DNA of 64,000 nucleotides from Streptomyces sp. NBC_01142. GTDB taxonomy: Bacteria > Actinomycetota > Actinomycetes > Streptomycetales > Streptomycetaceae. The notes beneath the pieces were generated by a model that saw only the letters and a list, made by a program, of their open reading frames with translations, ran no database searches and had not been told where the DNA came from. Positions 42,779 to 50,519 of this stretch are shown piece by piece. Within the stretch, counting starts at the first letter, position 1. Each line of letters begins with the position of its first letter. The translations under genes and the position numbers were made by a program. The stretch is from positions 1,302,001 to 1,366,000 of the forward strand of contig NZ_JAPEOR010000002.1 in the NCBI RefSeq assembly GCF_026341125.1. Direction: 5' to 3'.

Positions 42779-42982
42779 TCAAACCAGCGGGCTGATCGCC
42801 GTGGGGGCGTGGCCCGGCTCCGTGGCCAGGTCCTCCCACTCGTTGATCGCGTCGATGCCTGCGCCAACCATCGAGATGTTGGTGACGCGCTCCAGGATCG
42901 CCTCGACGACCACCGGGCGGAACTCCGCGGCGAGCTTCGTGGCCTCCTCGAAGGCCGGCAGCAGCTGGTTGTCCTTTGACAA
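42779..42982 (-). CDS. Helical protein fragment of unknown family
   Basis: The frame reads SKDNQLLPAFEEATKLAAEF, RPVVVEAILERVTNISMVGA and GIDAINEWEDL. It is protein-like and helical, ending at 42779. A TTG at 42982 is a possible start; further upstream the frame becomes Arg-rich nonsense. It may be the C-terminal part of a longer lost gene. Confidence 0.4.
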   Translation of the reverse strand: MSKDNQLLPAFEEATKLAAEFRPVVVEAILERVTNISMVGAGIDAINEWEDLATEPGHAPTAISPLV

Positions 42983-43493
42983 CGAAGTCAGTCGTCCACT
43001 GCGCGCTAACCTGCGGCGACTACCTTGATTGGCAAGGGAGCCCGTGGCGCCGCCCGTCCGCTGACGCCGTGATCTGGGGCGGCTGGATTGGACGGCAAGG
43101 AACTCCACAGGCTGAGTTCGACGTCACCGGGGATGTCGGCAACCGTGCCACGGCAAAATCACTGTGCGAGCTGGGGCGTTGGGCGCAGCCCGAGGAAGGG
43201 TGCGCAACACCAAACGCGAGAGGAAGCGCGAGGGCAATCGCAACAGCCTCAGGCCCCACACCGAGTGCACTTGCAGCCCAGGCCCTCGACGACCTTGACG
43301 TGTGTCCTGTCGCACCGAACCTTGAGCGAATCTCACCGAAGACTGACGGATTGCAGTTCGTCTCATCGAAGGTTAAGTACGCAGGTCAGGGCGTTGCGGC
43401 AGCGGACCGCATGATCGCGGCCGATACTGCACAGGTACGGTTGGACGGCGGCCGGGAGCAGCAGATCCAAAGGGCAACCTCCGTCGCGACGGT
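42983..43493. other. Gene-free stretch in the island
   Basis: Open frames exist on both strands but none has family features or a supported start. Nothing structural was found. Confidence 0.35.
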
Positions 43494-43937
43494 TCAGCGA
43501 AGCAGTGCTGCGCGCAGGGTGATGCCGTGCCGCGTACGCAGCCGCCGCAGCTCCCACATCGCCACGGCGGTGACGGTCAGCGGGGCTCCCAGGATGAAGG
43601 CCACCCGCACTCCGAACGGCACACCGTCGTAGGCACCCCGGAATACGTCGAAGAGAGCGACTTCCCAAACGAGCAGCGTCGCGAGCAGCGGTGGAACCGT
43701 CTCGTGGAGGTCTGCTGTCCGGAAGACGTGCACGAGTGACTGCGCGATGCCGTAGAGACCAAAGGGGGCGAGCCACAACATGAAGGCGCCTAGGGCGAAC
43801 AGCAGCGCCACCCGCCCTGCCGACGCCGTCCAGTTCGTTTCCTCGTCCACGTAACCCAGCCCCGTGATCAGTCTTGGCACAGCGAGCGTGACGACCAACG
43901 CGAGCAGCGCCCCGGCGGGCTTACCCACGCGGGACAA
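43494..43937 (-). CDS. Small membrane protein overlapping the MBL gene
   Basis: A 147-residue protein with four hydrophobic segments (AGALLALVVTLAVPRLITGL, VALLFALGAFMLWLAPFGLY, PPLLATLLVWEVALFDVF and VRVAFILGAPLTVTAVAMW). The family is not recognised. Its start overlaps the end of the metallo-hydrolase gene by 17 bases on the same strand, so it would be third in the sulfur operon. Confidence 0.65.
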   Translation of the reverse strand: MSRVGKPAGALLALVVTLAVPRLITGLGYVDEETNWTASAGRVALLFALGAFMLWLAPFGLYGIAQSLVHVFRTADLHETVPPLLATLLVWEVALFDVFRGAYDGVPFGVRVAFILGAPLTVTAVAMWELRRLRTRHGITLRAALLR

Positions 43938-44706
43938 GAACAGGCGCCGGTTGGGTGGGCGGGCCGCCGAGTACGTCCGGACCGGACCGGTTGATCGGCG
44001 CCATGTAGTGGTAGTAGGCGGGGTACGGCGGCAGGCCTGCCAGCCGCCCGCTGATGAACTCCTCCTCGTCCCGGGTGGTCAGCGCGAGGTTGGTACGCCG
44101 CTCGGCGCCCAGGGTGGTCGTCCTGGCCCCCGACACAGGGCCGGCCGCGCAGGAGCTCCCCGCTCCGTGCGTCGGCAACACCCTCGTGGCATCGGGCAGC
44201 AGCGCCAGTCGTCGAAGCGAACGGAACTGCGCCCGGGCGAGCTCCTCCGTGTGGTCCTCGCCGGACAGGTCGGTGCGGCCGGCGGAGCCGACAAGGAGGC
44301 TGCCTCCGGTGAAGACGGCGGTCGGCGGCTGCAGTGTGTCGTCGAAGACGAGGTACGAGGTGTGCTCGGCGGTGTGCCCGGGCGTCTCCATCGCCCGCAC
44401 GGTCACATCCCCGATGGAGACCTCGTCGTCCTCCGCCAGCCCCAGATGATCGAACGCGTACGGGGCGCGGGCCGGGACTGCCACCGTGGCTCCGGTCGCC
44501 GCGCGGACCTCCAGAGCACCGGAGACGTAGTCGTTGTGCACATGCGTCTCCAGGACGTACCGGATCCGCACGCCCCTGGAGGTACAGGACTCCATCAGCC
44601 CCCAGCTGTCCCGCTGCGGGTCCACCAGTGCGGCCTCGTCGCCGCTGACGAGGAGATAGCTGGTGTCACCCAGCGACGCGGTCGTCATGATCTCGATCTC
44701 GCTCAT
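43921..44706 (-). CDS. MBL-fold persulfide-dioxygenase-like hydrolase, rhodanese part missing
   Basis: The 261-residue protein reads ASLGDTSYLLVSGDEAALVD, THVHNDYVSGALEV (metal motif HxHxD), METPGHTAEHTSYLV and VLPTHGAGSSCAAG. This is the MBL part of ETHE1/MBL-rhodanese proteins that oxidise glutathione or protein persulfide to sulfite. It ends at the linker (SGPDVLGGPP) after which related proteins carry rhodanese domains, so the gene looks truncated at that joint. The ATG at 44706 is chosen; it lies 17 bases after the sulfite-oxidase-like gene. Confidence 0.85.
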   Translation of the reverse strand: MSEIEIMTTASLGDTSYLLVSGDEAALVDPQRDSWGLMESCTSRGVRIRYVLETHVHNDYVSGALEVRAATGATVAVPARAPYAFDHLGLAEDDEVSIGDVTVRAMETPGHTAEHTSYLVFDDTLQPPTAVFTGGSLLVGSAGRTDLSGEDHTEELARAQFRSLRRLALLPDATRVLPTHGAGSSCAAGPVSGARTTTLGAERRTNLALTTRDEEEFISGRLAGLPPYPAYYHYMAPINRSGPDVLGGPPTQPAPVLVPRG

Positions 44707-44723
44707 GCCGTCTCCTGAACCCC

Positions 44724-45857
44724 TCATACGACGACCACCTCGACGGATGCCACGGGGTTGCTGCCGTATCCCCCGGCGTTCCACGGCGCCCGCGGCGGCT
44801 GGGTGCCGCCGTGCTCGTCGGTCGCGCGGGCCAGTAGCCGGTACTGGCCAGGCCGACGGGGCGTCCACCGGTACGACCAGCCGGTCCAGGCGTACGGCCC
44901 GGACGGTGGCTCCAGCACGGCGTCGTACCAGTCCCTGCCGCTCAAAGGGCCTTCGCCTCCGTAGCCGTCCTCCTCACCGCTGTGACCGTCCGCTTCCTCG
45001 TACGCAACCTGCATCTCGACCCGCAGCACGGGGACCCCGCCGCCCGACCAGGCCCGGCCACGTACGAGAGTCTCGCGGCCTCGGCGGATCACCGAGTCCG
45101 GTTCGGGTGCGGTGATGAGGGACTTGACCCGCACGGTCGTCACGGGCCCGTCGGGGGTACCGCGCGACGCGAGATAGACATACTCCTCAGTCTGAAAGAC
45201 CCCGCTGAAGGGCTCCATCACAGCCCGCGCCTCGACCAGCCACTTCACGTCGGCGACCGCGTACCGCCCGGGGACCACCAGACGGACCGGCGCCCCGTGC
45301 TCGGGCGCGAGAGGCTCACCGTTCATGTGAGTGGCGAGGAGGGTGTCCGCGTGGAGAGCCACAGCGAGCGGGAGGCTCCGCTCGAACGCCGTCCGGCGGC
45401 CGTGCATAGTGCCGAAGTCGGCTCCGCCGAAGACGATTTCCACGGCTGCCCGGTCGATCCGGGCCCGGGTGGCGAGGCAGTGGAAGGGCACCCCGGCGAA
45501 ATGTGCGCAGCCGACGGCCCCTTGCCCCCATGGCAGGCCTGTCGGCCGGGGTGACATCTGACTGCGGCCGTTCCCCGCGCATTCCAGTACGACGTCGAAC
45601 TCCCGGCGCTCCATCGTGAGCAGCTCGTCGTAGCCGATGCCGAACGGCTCGGCCGCGGCTCCGCCGAGCCGCAGCCGCCACTCGCGGTGTGTCGTCCGCG
45701 GGATGCCGAAGTGATCGCGCACGAAGAAGGCACCCACAGGTGTGACCGGCTCGGCAAGCGCGGCCGGCGGCGTCTGAGCGTTGTACGGGTCGGCCGTGAC
45801 CGTCTCGGGTGCCCAGACCGTAGCGCCGGCCTCACGCGGAATTGGCCGTGCGGTCAT
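44724..45857 (-). CDS. Molybdopterin-dependent sulfite-oxidase-like enzyme
   Basis: The 377-residue protein has the SUOX/YedY-type molybdopterin fold: FFVRDHFGIP, VVLECAGNGRSQM near residue 90 with the Mo-ligating Cys, GGADFGTMHGRR, SLPLAVALHADTLLATHMNG and GAPVRLVVPGRYAVADVKWL. The C-terminal Mo-co dimerisation domain follows (TTVRVKSLITAPEPDS, YRWTPRRPGQYRLLARATDE). There is no Tat signal and no haem domain, so it is probably cytoplasmic. It would oxidise the sulfite produced by the next gene. GAAGGGG precedes the ATG at 45857. Confidence 0.9.
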   Translation of the reverse strand: MTARPIPREAGATVWAPETVTADPYNAQTPPAALAEPVTPVGAFFVRDHFGIPRTTHREWRLRLGGAAAEPFGIGYDELLTMERREFDVVLECAGNGRSQMSPRPTGLPWGQGAVGCAHFAGVPFHCLATRARIDRAAVEIVFGGADFGTMHGRRTAFERSLPLAVALHADTLLATHMNGEPLAPEHGAPVRLVVPGRYAVADVKWLVEARAVMEPFSGVFQTEEYVYLASRGTPDGPVTTVRVKSLITAPEPDSVIRRGRETLVRGRAWSGGGVPVLRVEMQVAYEEADGHSGEEDGYGGEGPLSGRDWYDAVLEPPSGPYAWTGWSYRWTPRRPGQYRLLARATDEHGGTQPPRAPWNAGGYGSNPVASVEVVVV

Positions 45858-46002
45858 AGCAACCCCTTCCGTCGGGCTCCTATCGAGCACGACGCGGGTT
45901 TCCTTCAGTCTATGTCCGGCGCCCGGCTGCGGCAGAACTCCCCTACGCGCCTGGAGGGGGCACGGCCCACATCGGTCCTACGGACAGGCAGACGCGGGGC
46001 TG

Positions 46003-46060
46003 AGTAGGGTCGGGGGCTGGCGCGGTGGCTTCCGCTCCGTTTCCAGCCCCCGACCCTACT
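46003..46060. repeat. Perfect 18-bp inverted repeat
   Basis: AGTAGGGTCGGGGGCTGG (46003-46020) is exactly complementary to CCAGCCCCCGACCCTACT (46043-46060), with a 22-base centre. It lies upstream of the sulfur operon. It could be a bidirectional terminator stranded by rearrangement or the footprint of a mobile element. Confidence 0.75.
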
Positions 46061-46273
46061 AATGATCTGTTACCTCCAGGTTTTTGACGTGCGGGGCTGT
46101 GGTGTTGACGCGTCTGCCGGTGCGATCGAGCCTCGATGGCTGAGTGGGGTGGCAGCTGAGGTGGGATGCGGCTCACGCCTGTCTCATCCCAAGACGCCCT
46201 GTTCTACGCCGTGCTTCCATGGTCGGCACTGCGCGCCTGGGCGCACTCGCCTCAGGGCGGTACGTCCAGGGCA

Positions 46274-46333
46274 TGAGCGAGCGACGCCCGTATCCGAGCG
46301 ATCTGTCCGATGCCCGCTGGGAGTTGATCGAGG
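46274..46333 (+). mobile_element. IS5-family transposase N-terminal scrap
   Basis: From the ATG at 46274 the plus strand reads MSERRPYPSDLSDARWELIE, the typical start of Streptomyces IS5-type (DUF4096) transposases, then turns into unrelated sequence. Only about 20 residues remain. Confidence 0.75.
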
Positions 46334-46384
46334 GTGCCTCATACATGCAAGGAAAGCCGACATAGACGACTTACCGGAAAGTCC

Positions 46385-46402
46385 GTTCCCCGAATGTTCC
46401 CC
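46385..46402. repeat. Double-GTTCCC motif, inner copy
   Basis: GTTCCCCGAATGTTCCCC: two GTTCCCC boxes 11 bp apart. It is followed by a hairpin at 46415-46446 and a tRNA-like 3' fragment at 46476, the same order and spacing as at 54144-54231. Confidence 0.65.
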
Positions 46403-46414
46403 TCAGACGCCGAA

Positions 46415-46446
46415 AAGGCCCTCCGTGATCCATCACGGAGGGCCTT
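46415..46446. terminator. Perfect 15-bp stem hairpin
   Basis: AAGGCCCTCCGTGAT (46415-46429) pairs with ATCACGGAGGGCCTT (46432-46446) with almost no loop. The sequence after it, TCAAGGCTCTGACCTGG, resembles the one after the hairpin at the tRNA-Val end (TCATGGCCCTGACCTGC). Confidence 0.8.
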
Positions 46447-46475
46447 CAAGGCTCTGACCTGGCGTTTCTTGAGCC

Positions 46476-46501
46476 GCCTTCGGGATTCGAACCTGGCTCC
46501 G
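46476..46501 (-). repeat. tRNA-Thr-like 3' fragment
   Basis: On the minus strand GGTTCGAATCCCGAAGGCGGCT reads as the T-loop, the 3' strand of the T-stem and an acceptor strand AGGCGGC, as in a tRNA starting GCCGCCT (tRNA-Thr type). Homology to a tRNA stops inside the T-stem. It looks like the att core of a second, related element with a different tRNA target. Confidence 0.5.
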
Positions 46502-46725
46502 CGGCTGACAGGCTGTCCTTTCTGCCTGTGGGTGCGCTGTGGCGCCTTGACCGCGCACCGTGCCCACATCGGGACGCGGGGGACCGCAGTCGAGATGGAT
46601 TCGGCCCGCGGTCCCGCAAGGGGTGGCTCCGGCGCGCAGTCTCGCTGTCAGCTCAACCGATTGCCCAACGCCCGGATTATCTGGAGCTCATGGCCCCAGG
46701 CCCCCGGTAGCGTGCACGGTAGGAT

Positions 46726-47493
46726 TTGGCAGCCTGCCTGCATGCCTGGTTCAACGAGGTGCGGCAGACAGGGATCTCCGTCGAGTCGGGCACCGCGCTC
46801 GTGAAGACCTTGAGCCAGTGCCCGGCGTGGGTAGCGGTACAGCACGCAGTACAGGTCACAGCGCCGCCGACCGTGCGACCGGATCTGTATACCGACAAGG
46901 GAGAGCTACGGGACGCGGCGCTGCTGGGCATGACCGGCCTGGCCCGCGCTGTGCAGGCCATCATCAACGGCCTGCCCGTGGATGACCAGTGCTGTCCGCG
47001 GTCCTACCAGCACAGCAACGATCTGCAGGCGGGCATCGTAGTCGCGGAGTTCGTGGCGTTCTGCCAGTCACCGTTGCCCGTGCCGGAGGACTGGCTTCTT
47101 CTGGACGCGCAACTACCCAAAGACACCGTCGTCTCGGTCGGTGGGTACACCCTGAAGACGGCGACGGCCGGGGACTTGCGTCAGCCGCAGGCACTACCAG
47201 CGGCCCAGGCGGTATGCGCCGTGTTGGAGCGGTCCGAGATGGACCCGGGGTTCCTCAACGGCGCGACTTTCCTGCACCGTGACGATCCGGACGGGGAGTT
47301 TGGTCAATGGCATCCGTTGGCCGCTCATGAAGCTGCCGACCTGGCCTGAGCTGCATCACTGGGGCCGCTGTTCATCCTGCTGTTGTGGCGCAGCGACGTG
47401 GTGTGCCACATGGATGCCTGGTTCGTGGTCGAGCGTGGCCGGCGCATCGTCGGCGCAGCGGTGCGGTTCCCCGGACGATGGACATCTTCGTGA
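46726..47493 (+). pseudogene. Gene interrupted by in-frame TGA, upstream of HEPN gene
   Basis: The frame reads protein-like through TGISVESGTALVKTLSQCPA, ALLGMTGLARAVQAIINGLP and VVAEFVAFCQSPLPVPEDWL to a TGA at 47347-47349. It then continues in the same frame as LGPLFILLLWRSDVVCHMDA and WFVVERGRRIVGAAVRFPGR to a TGA at 47491. A TGG-to-TGA change would explain the break. The start is not clear and the N-terminus may be lost. The end overlaps the HEPN gene start by 16 bases, and together they may once have been one Apea-type protein. Confidence 0.55.
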
Positions 47494-47909
47494 ACGAGCA
47501 CGGCGAGGAGCTGGAAGTGGAGCGGCGCCAAGCGGGTCTCTACGGGGTGGCGGAAGAGGAGATGCCCCGATTCCGCGCGTTCTGCAGCGCCGTTGACACG
47601 CTGATCGAAACGGTCCTGGCAGACGCCTCGAAGGTCGGCAAGAAACGGGCGCTTCGTTTGGAGCGCGCCGCCAAGCACCTGGTGCGCGCCTCCCACCGCA
47701 CGCAAGATGACGGATCCGTCTGGGAAGAGGAGGCGGACGAGATCACGCTGCAGTACGTCATCGCTGTGGAGGCACTGCTGACCGGCGATAGGATCAGCGG
47801 GGTCGCCCAGAAGATCAGGCAGCGAGCGGCCATGCTCTGGATGACGACCGCTTGTGTGCGGATGGTCATTGACTGCATTTCGAACGGCGAACGCGGGCCA
47901 GTCACGTAG
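47478..47909 (+). CDS. Apea-like HEPN-domain protein (C-terminal part)
   Basis: The 143-residue product is helical. RALRLERAAKHLVRASHRTQ and then ITLQYVIAVEALLTGDRISG followed by VAQKIRQRAAMLW match the Apea-like HEPN family, in which the RxxxA helix packs against the E-A-L-L helix. HEPN proteins are often RNases in defence or toxin systems. Most Apea-HEPN proteins carry an N-terminal region of 200 or more residues, possibly the broken frame upstream. It overlaps the convergent MFS gene by eight bases. Confidence 0.65.
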   Translation: MDIFVNEHGEELEVERRQAGLYGVAEEEMPRFRAFCSAVDTLIETVLADASKVGKKRALRLERAAKHLVRASHRTQDDGSVWEEEADEITLQYVIAVEALLTGDRISGVAQKIRQRAAMLWMTTACVRMVIDCISNGERGPVT

Positions 47910-49068
47910 TCGCTCGGGTGACCGCCCGTCCGCCGGGCCCCTGGCCGTAGCCCGGTGGGCGCTCAGGGTGTGCTGTGCGGCGGCGGGCTGTGAGGGCGAG
48001 CAGCGGACCTGCGGCGATCAGGATGGCGAGGGCCGCGTATCCGTAGGCGAGGGTGGTGACCGTGGCGACGGCGGCGACCAGGAGCGGGCCGCCGGCGTCG
48101 CCGAGTTCGCGGCCCAGTTCGGCGGAGCCCATGGTCTGGCCGAGGCGTTCGGCGGGGGTGGAGGCGGCCAGGGCGGCGAAGCCGAGCGGGGTGATCAGGC
48201 CGGTGCCGATGAGAGCGGCGGCGAGCAGGACCCCGGCCAGGCCCGGCAGCATGGCCGCCGCGAGTCCTGTCGCCGTGATGAGGAGCCCGGCGAGGAGTCC
48301 GGCCCCGGTGGTCAGGCTCCCGGTGTCGAGAACACGTCCGGCCCTGGGCTGCACCACGGCGGCGGTCGCGGCGAGGACGGAGACGGCCGCGCCGGTGGCG
48401 ACGGTGCCGAGCCCGGCGCTGGCGCCGGAGACGGGCAGGAAGCCGACGCCGACGGAGAGCGCGGCGGTGGCGGCGGCGAGTGCGGCCGTGGGGGCGAGGA
48501 AGGATCGGTCGGCCAGGCGGCGCGCGAGGACGGCCCACAGAGCGAGGGCGGCCGCGCACACGGCCATCACCGTGAACAGCAGCCGCAGGCCGCAGGCCCA
48601 GACCAGGACACCGCCGAGCAGCGGGCCGAGGGTGTAGCCGATGGACTTGTAGAAGCCGTAACTCCCGAATGCCCGCCCGTGCTTGGCCGCCGGGTTCAGT
48701 CTGGCCACGAGCGCGGAGGCCGACGGCGAGAAGGCGGAGGCAGCCGCCCCCTGCCCGAGGCGGGCGGCCCACAGCCAGCCGGGACTGTCGGCGATCGCGT
48801 ACAGCGCGGACGCGGCGGCGAAGGCGACGAGCCCGCCGAGAAGCACGGGCTTTGCACCGATCCGGTCGGCGAGCGAGCCGAAGACCGGCTTGAGCAGCAC
48901 CTCGGCACCGTCGTACAGGGCGAGCAGTCCGCCCAGGACCAGGAGCGAGGTGACGGCGTCCTTGGAGAATCCGCCAAGGTTGGCGGCGATGCCGTGGGCG
49001 CCGAAAGCGGTGGTGAATCCGGCGGCGTACAGCGGCCACATCGCCCGCCTCGCTGCTATCGCGGTCAT
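47902..49068 (-). CDS. MFS transporter linked to chrB
   Basis: The 388-residue protein has 12 membrane segments, a motif A variant (GSLADRIGAKPVLLGG, residues 63-78) and YGFYKSIGYTLGPLLGGVLV (motif-C-like). It overlaps the chrB-like gene upstream by ATGA, so the two are translated together; in Streptomyces, ChrB-type genes are often followed by this kind of MFS gene, suggesting metal-oxyanion efflux. The substrate is not provable here. Confidence 0.88.
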   Translation of the reverse strand: MTAIAARRAMWPLYAAGFTTAFGAHGIAANLGGFSKDAVTSLLVLGGLLALYDGAEVLLKPVFGSLADRIGAKPVLLGGLVAFAAASALYAIADSPGWLWAARLGQGAAASAFSPSASALVARLNPAAKHGRAFGSYGFYKSIGYTLGPLLGGVLVWACGLRLLFTVMAVCAAALALWAVLARRLADRSFLAPTAALAAATAALSVGVGFLPVSGASAGLGTVATGAAVSVLAATAAVVQPRAGRVLDTGSLTTGAGLLAGLLITATGLAAAMLPGLAGVLLAAALIGTGLITPLGFAALAASTPAERLGQTMGSAELGRELGDAGGPLLVAAVATVTTLAYGYAALAILIAAGPLLALTARRRTAHPERPPGYGQGPGGRAVTRATT

Positions 49069-49508
49069 GGGGTGGGCTCCTCGTCGGCGGCGTGCAGGGC
49101 GACGAAGACGCGCTCGGCGTACTCCTCACAGACGGCCGTGCACCGCTTCAGGCGCTTGGCGGCCTCAGCGGCCTGCGGGGCGCCGAAGACATCGCGCACG
49201 GTCAGGTCCCGGTGCCAGCTCCGCAGCCGCTCCAGGCTCTGCTCCTCTTCCTCAAGCTCGGCCTGGGTGAACTTGGCGACCCGGACCTCCTTGGCGATCT
49301 CCTCCTCGAACTTGCCGCAGTCCGCGAGGAATTCGGTCCAGTCCGCAGAGCGGGCAGCGGTGAACATCTCCCGGAAACGGGCGGCGTCCTGGTCCGAGCG
49401 GCCGGACGCCCGAAGCGTCACACCCTGCCCGCCCGCGCTGTCGGTGAGGTCGAGAGCGCGCTGCACGCCGTCGGCGAAGACGGGCACCTCCGCACGAGGC
49501 CGGAGCAT
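49065..49508 (-). CDS. ChrB-type chromate-resistance protein, N-terminally truncated
   Basis: The 147-residue frame matches the second half of the ChrB N-terminal domain: ASGRSDQDAARFREMFTAAR, WTEFLADCGKFEEEIAKEV, AELEEEEQSLERLRSWHRDL and GAPQAAEAAKRLKRC. Normal ChrB has about 60-70 more residues at the front. Here the sequence starts abruptly at MLRPRAEVPVFADGVQ, and other gene scraps begin right beside it. ChrB proteins regulate chromate resistance operons. Confidence 0.75.
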   Translation of the reverse strand: MLRPRAEVPVFADGVQRALDLTDSAGGQGVTLRASGRSDQDAARFREMFTAARSADWTEFLADCGKFEEEIAKEVRVAKFTQAELEEEEQSLERLRSWHRDLTVRDVFGAPQAAEAAKRLKRCTAVCEEYAERVFVALHAADEEPTP

Positions 49509-49525
49509 GGAGAAAGGACCCGGGT

Positions 49526-49780
49526 ATGGCGTGGCCGGCGAAGCTGGTGGGTGTGGCTGCGGTGGGCGGCGGCGCTGTGGCCGGGTATCTGGGATTGGTG
49601 ACTGGGGCGCTGCCGCTGGATGTGGGCGTTGGCCGGCGGACCCGCCCGCTGGGGCCGCAGACGGTCGGCATCCAAGCCCCCCGGGAGGTCGTCTTCGACG
49701 TGATCGCCCAGCCGTATCTCGGGCGGGCCACCCGGGCGATGCGGGAGAAAGTACATCGCCGACGCCCGCCCGCTCGATGA
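49526..49780 (+). pseudogene. SRPBCC-family protein, truncated
   Basis: From the ATG at 49526: WPAKLVGVAAVGGGAVAGYL, a membrane helix, then TRPLGPQTVGIQAPREVVFD and VIAQPYLGRATRAMREKVH. This is the start of a Streptomyces SRPBCC (START-like) protein. It stops after 84 residues where the ligand-binding fold should continue, and runs into the methyltransferase scrap. Confidence 0.65.
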
Positions 49781-49960
49781 GTACCTGGAGATCCTTACCG
49801 CAGCCGGGCTTCGCACCGTCCACACCGTCCACACCGAGCGCCACGACCAGGCGATGCGGCGCATGATCGACCAGATCGAGGCCCGCCTGAACGTGCTGCG
49901 CATCAACGCCCCCGACAAGCTCACGACGGCCGTCGTGGACGTGAACTTGTGCCTCCCGGC
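49748..49960 (+). pseudogene. Methyltransferase C-terminal scrap
   Basis: The frame reads YIADARPLDEYLEILTAAGL, then RTVHTVHTERHDQAMRRMID and QIEARLNVLRINAPDKL. This resembles the C-terminal helices of arsenite-methyltransferase-like SAM enzymes. TVHTVHT looks like a small duplication. The SAM-binding part is absent. Confidence 0.5.
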
Positions 49961-50170
49961 TTCCTGGCTGGATGGTTCACCTGGCGACTCACGGTGGCGG
50001 TCATATCTCGTTCAGGTCGGTGACCGCTGCTCCCAGACCGTGGTGAGTGCCGCGACGGGGTCAGTGTCGGCCGGTGCCGCGTGTCACCATTCGCCCTCGT
50101 CGTCCGGAGGTGGGATACCAGCGGTGTCATGGCCGCCCAGTGTCACCCCGAGGGTCGCTAGTGTTGCCCC

Positions 50171-50482
50171 ATGAGCGTGTCGGACACGGCCGAGCTTGAG
50201 GCCATGATCGAAGAGGCGACTGTCGACGCCTACAACGAGGACGAGCAGCTGACCGGTCTGTTCACCATGCTTGAGGAGCACCTCGACCTGCCCTTCACCA
50301 CCGCGGTTCTCGGCGTCGAGGTAACCGTGGGCGGCATCGACCTCACACCGGACGGCAGGATCGTCGCCCTGTGCTCTCGCGGCGGCATGCGGCAGTCGAT
50401 CGAAATCCTGGAGTTGCCGTTGCGCAGCCCGGCGCCCGATGGTGCGGAGTGGATCGAGGCGTACCGTCACTGGGCCGGTTGA
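50171..50482 (+). CDS. Conserved hypothetical protein
   Basis: A 103-residue acidic protein: TAELEAMIEEATVDAYNEDE, GLFTMLEEHLDLPFTTAVLG, VEVTVGGIDLTPDGRIVALC and PDGAEWIEAYRHWAG. This pattern is common in Streptomyces islands and often labelled calcium-binding. The LDLPFTTxVLG...WIxAYRxW layout is conserved as I remember it, with function unknown. Confidence 0.75.
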   Translation: MSVSDTAELEAMIEEATVDAYNEDEQLTGLFTMLEEHLDLPFTTAVLGVEVTVGGIDLTPDGRIVALCSRGGMRQSIEILELPLRSPAPDGAEWIEAYRHWAG

Positions 50483-50519
50483 GGCCGGGCACCTCACACC
50501 CCACACGGAACCGGCTTGT

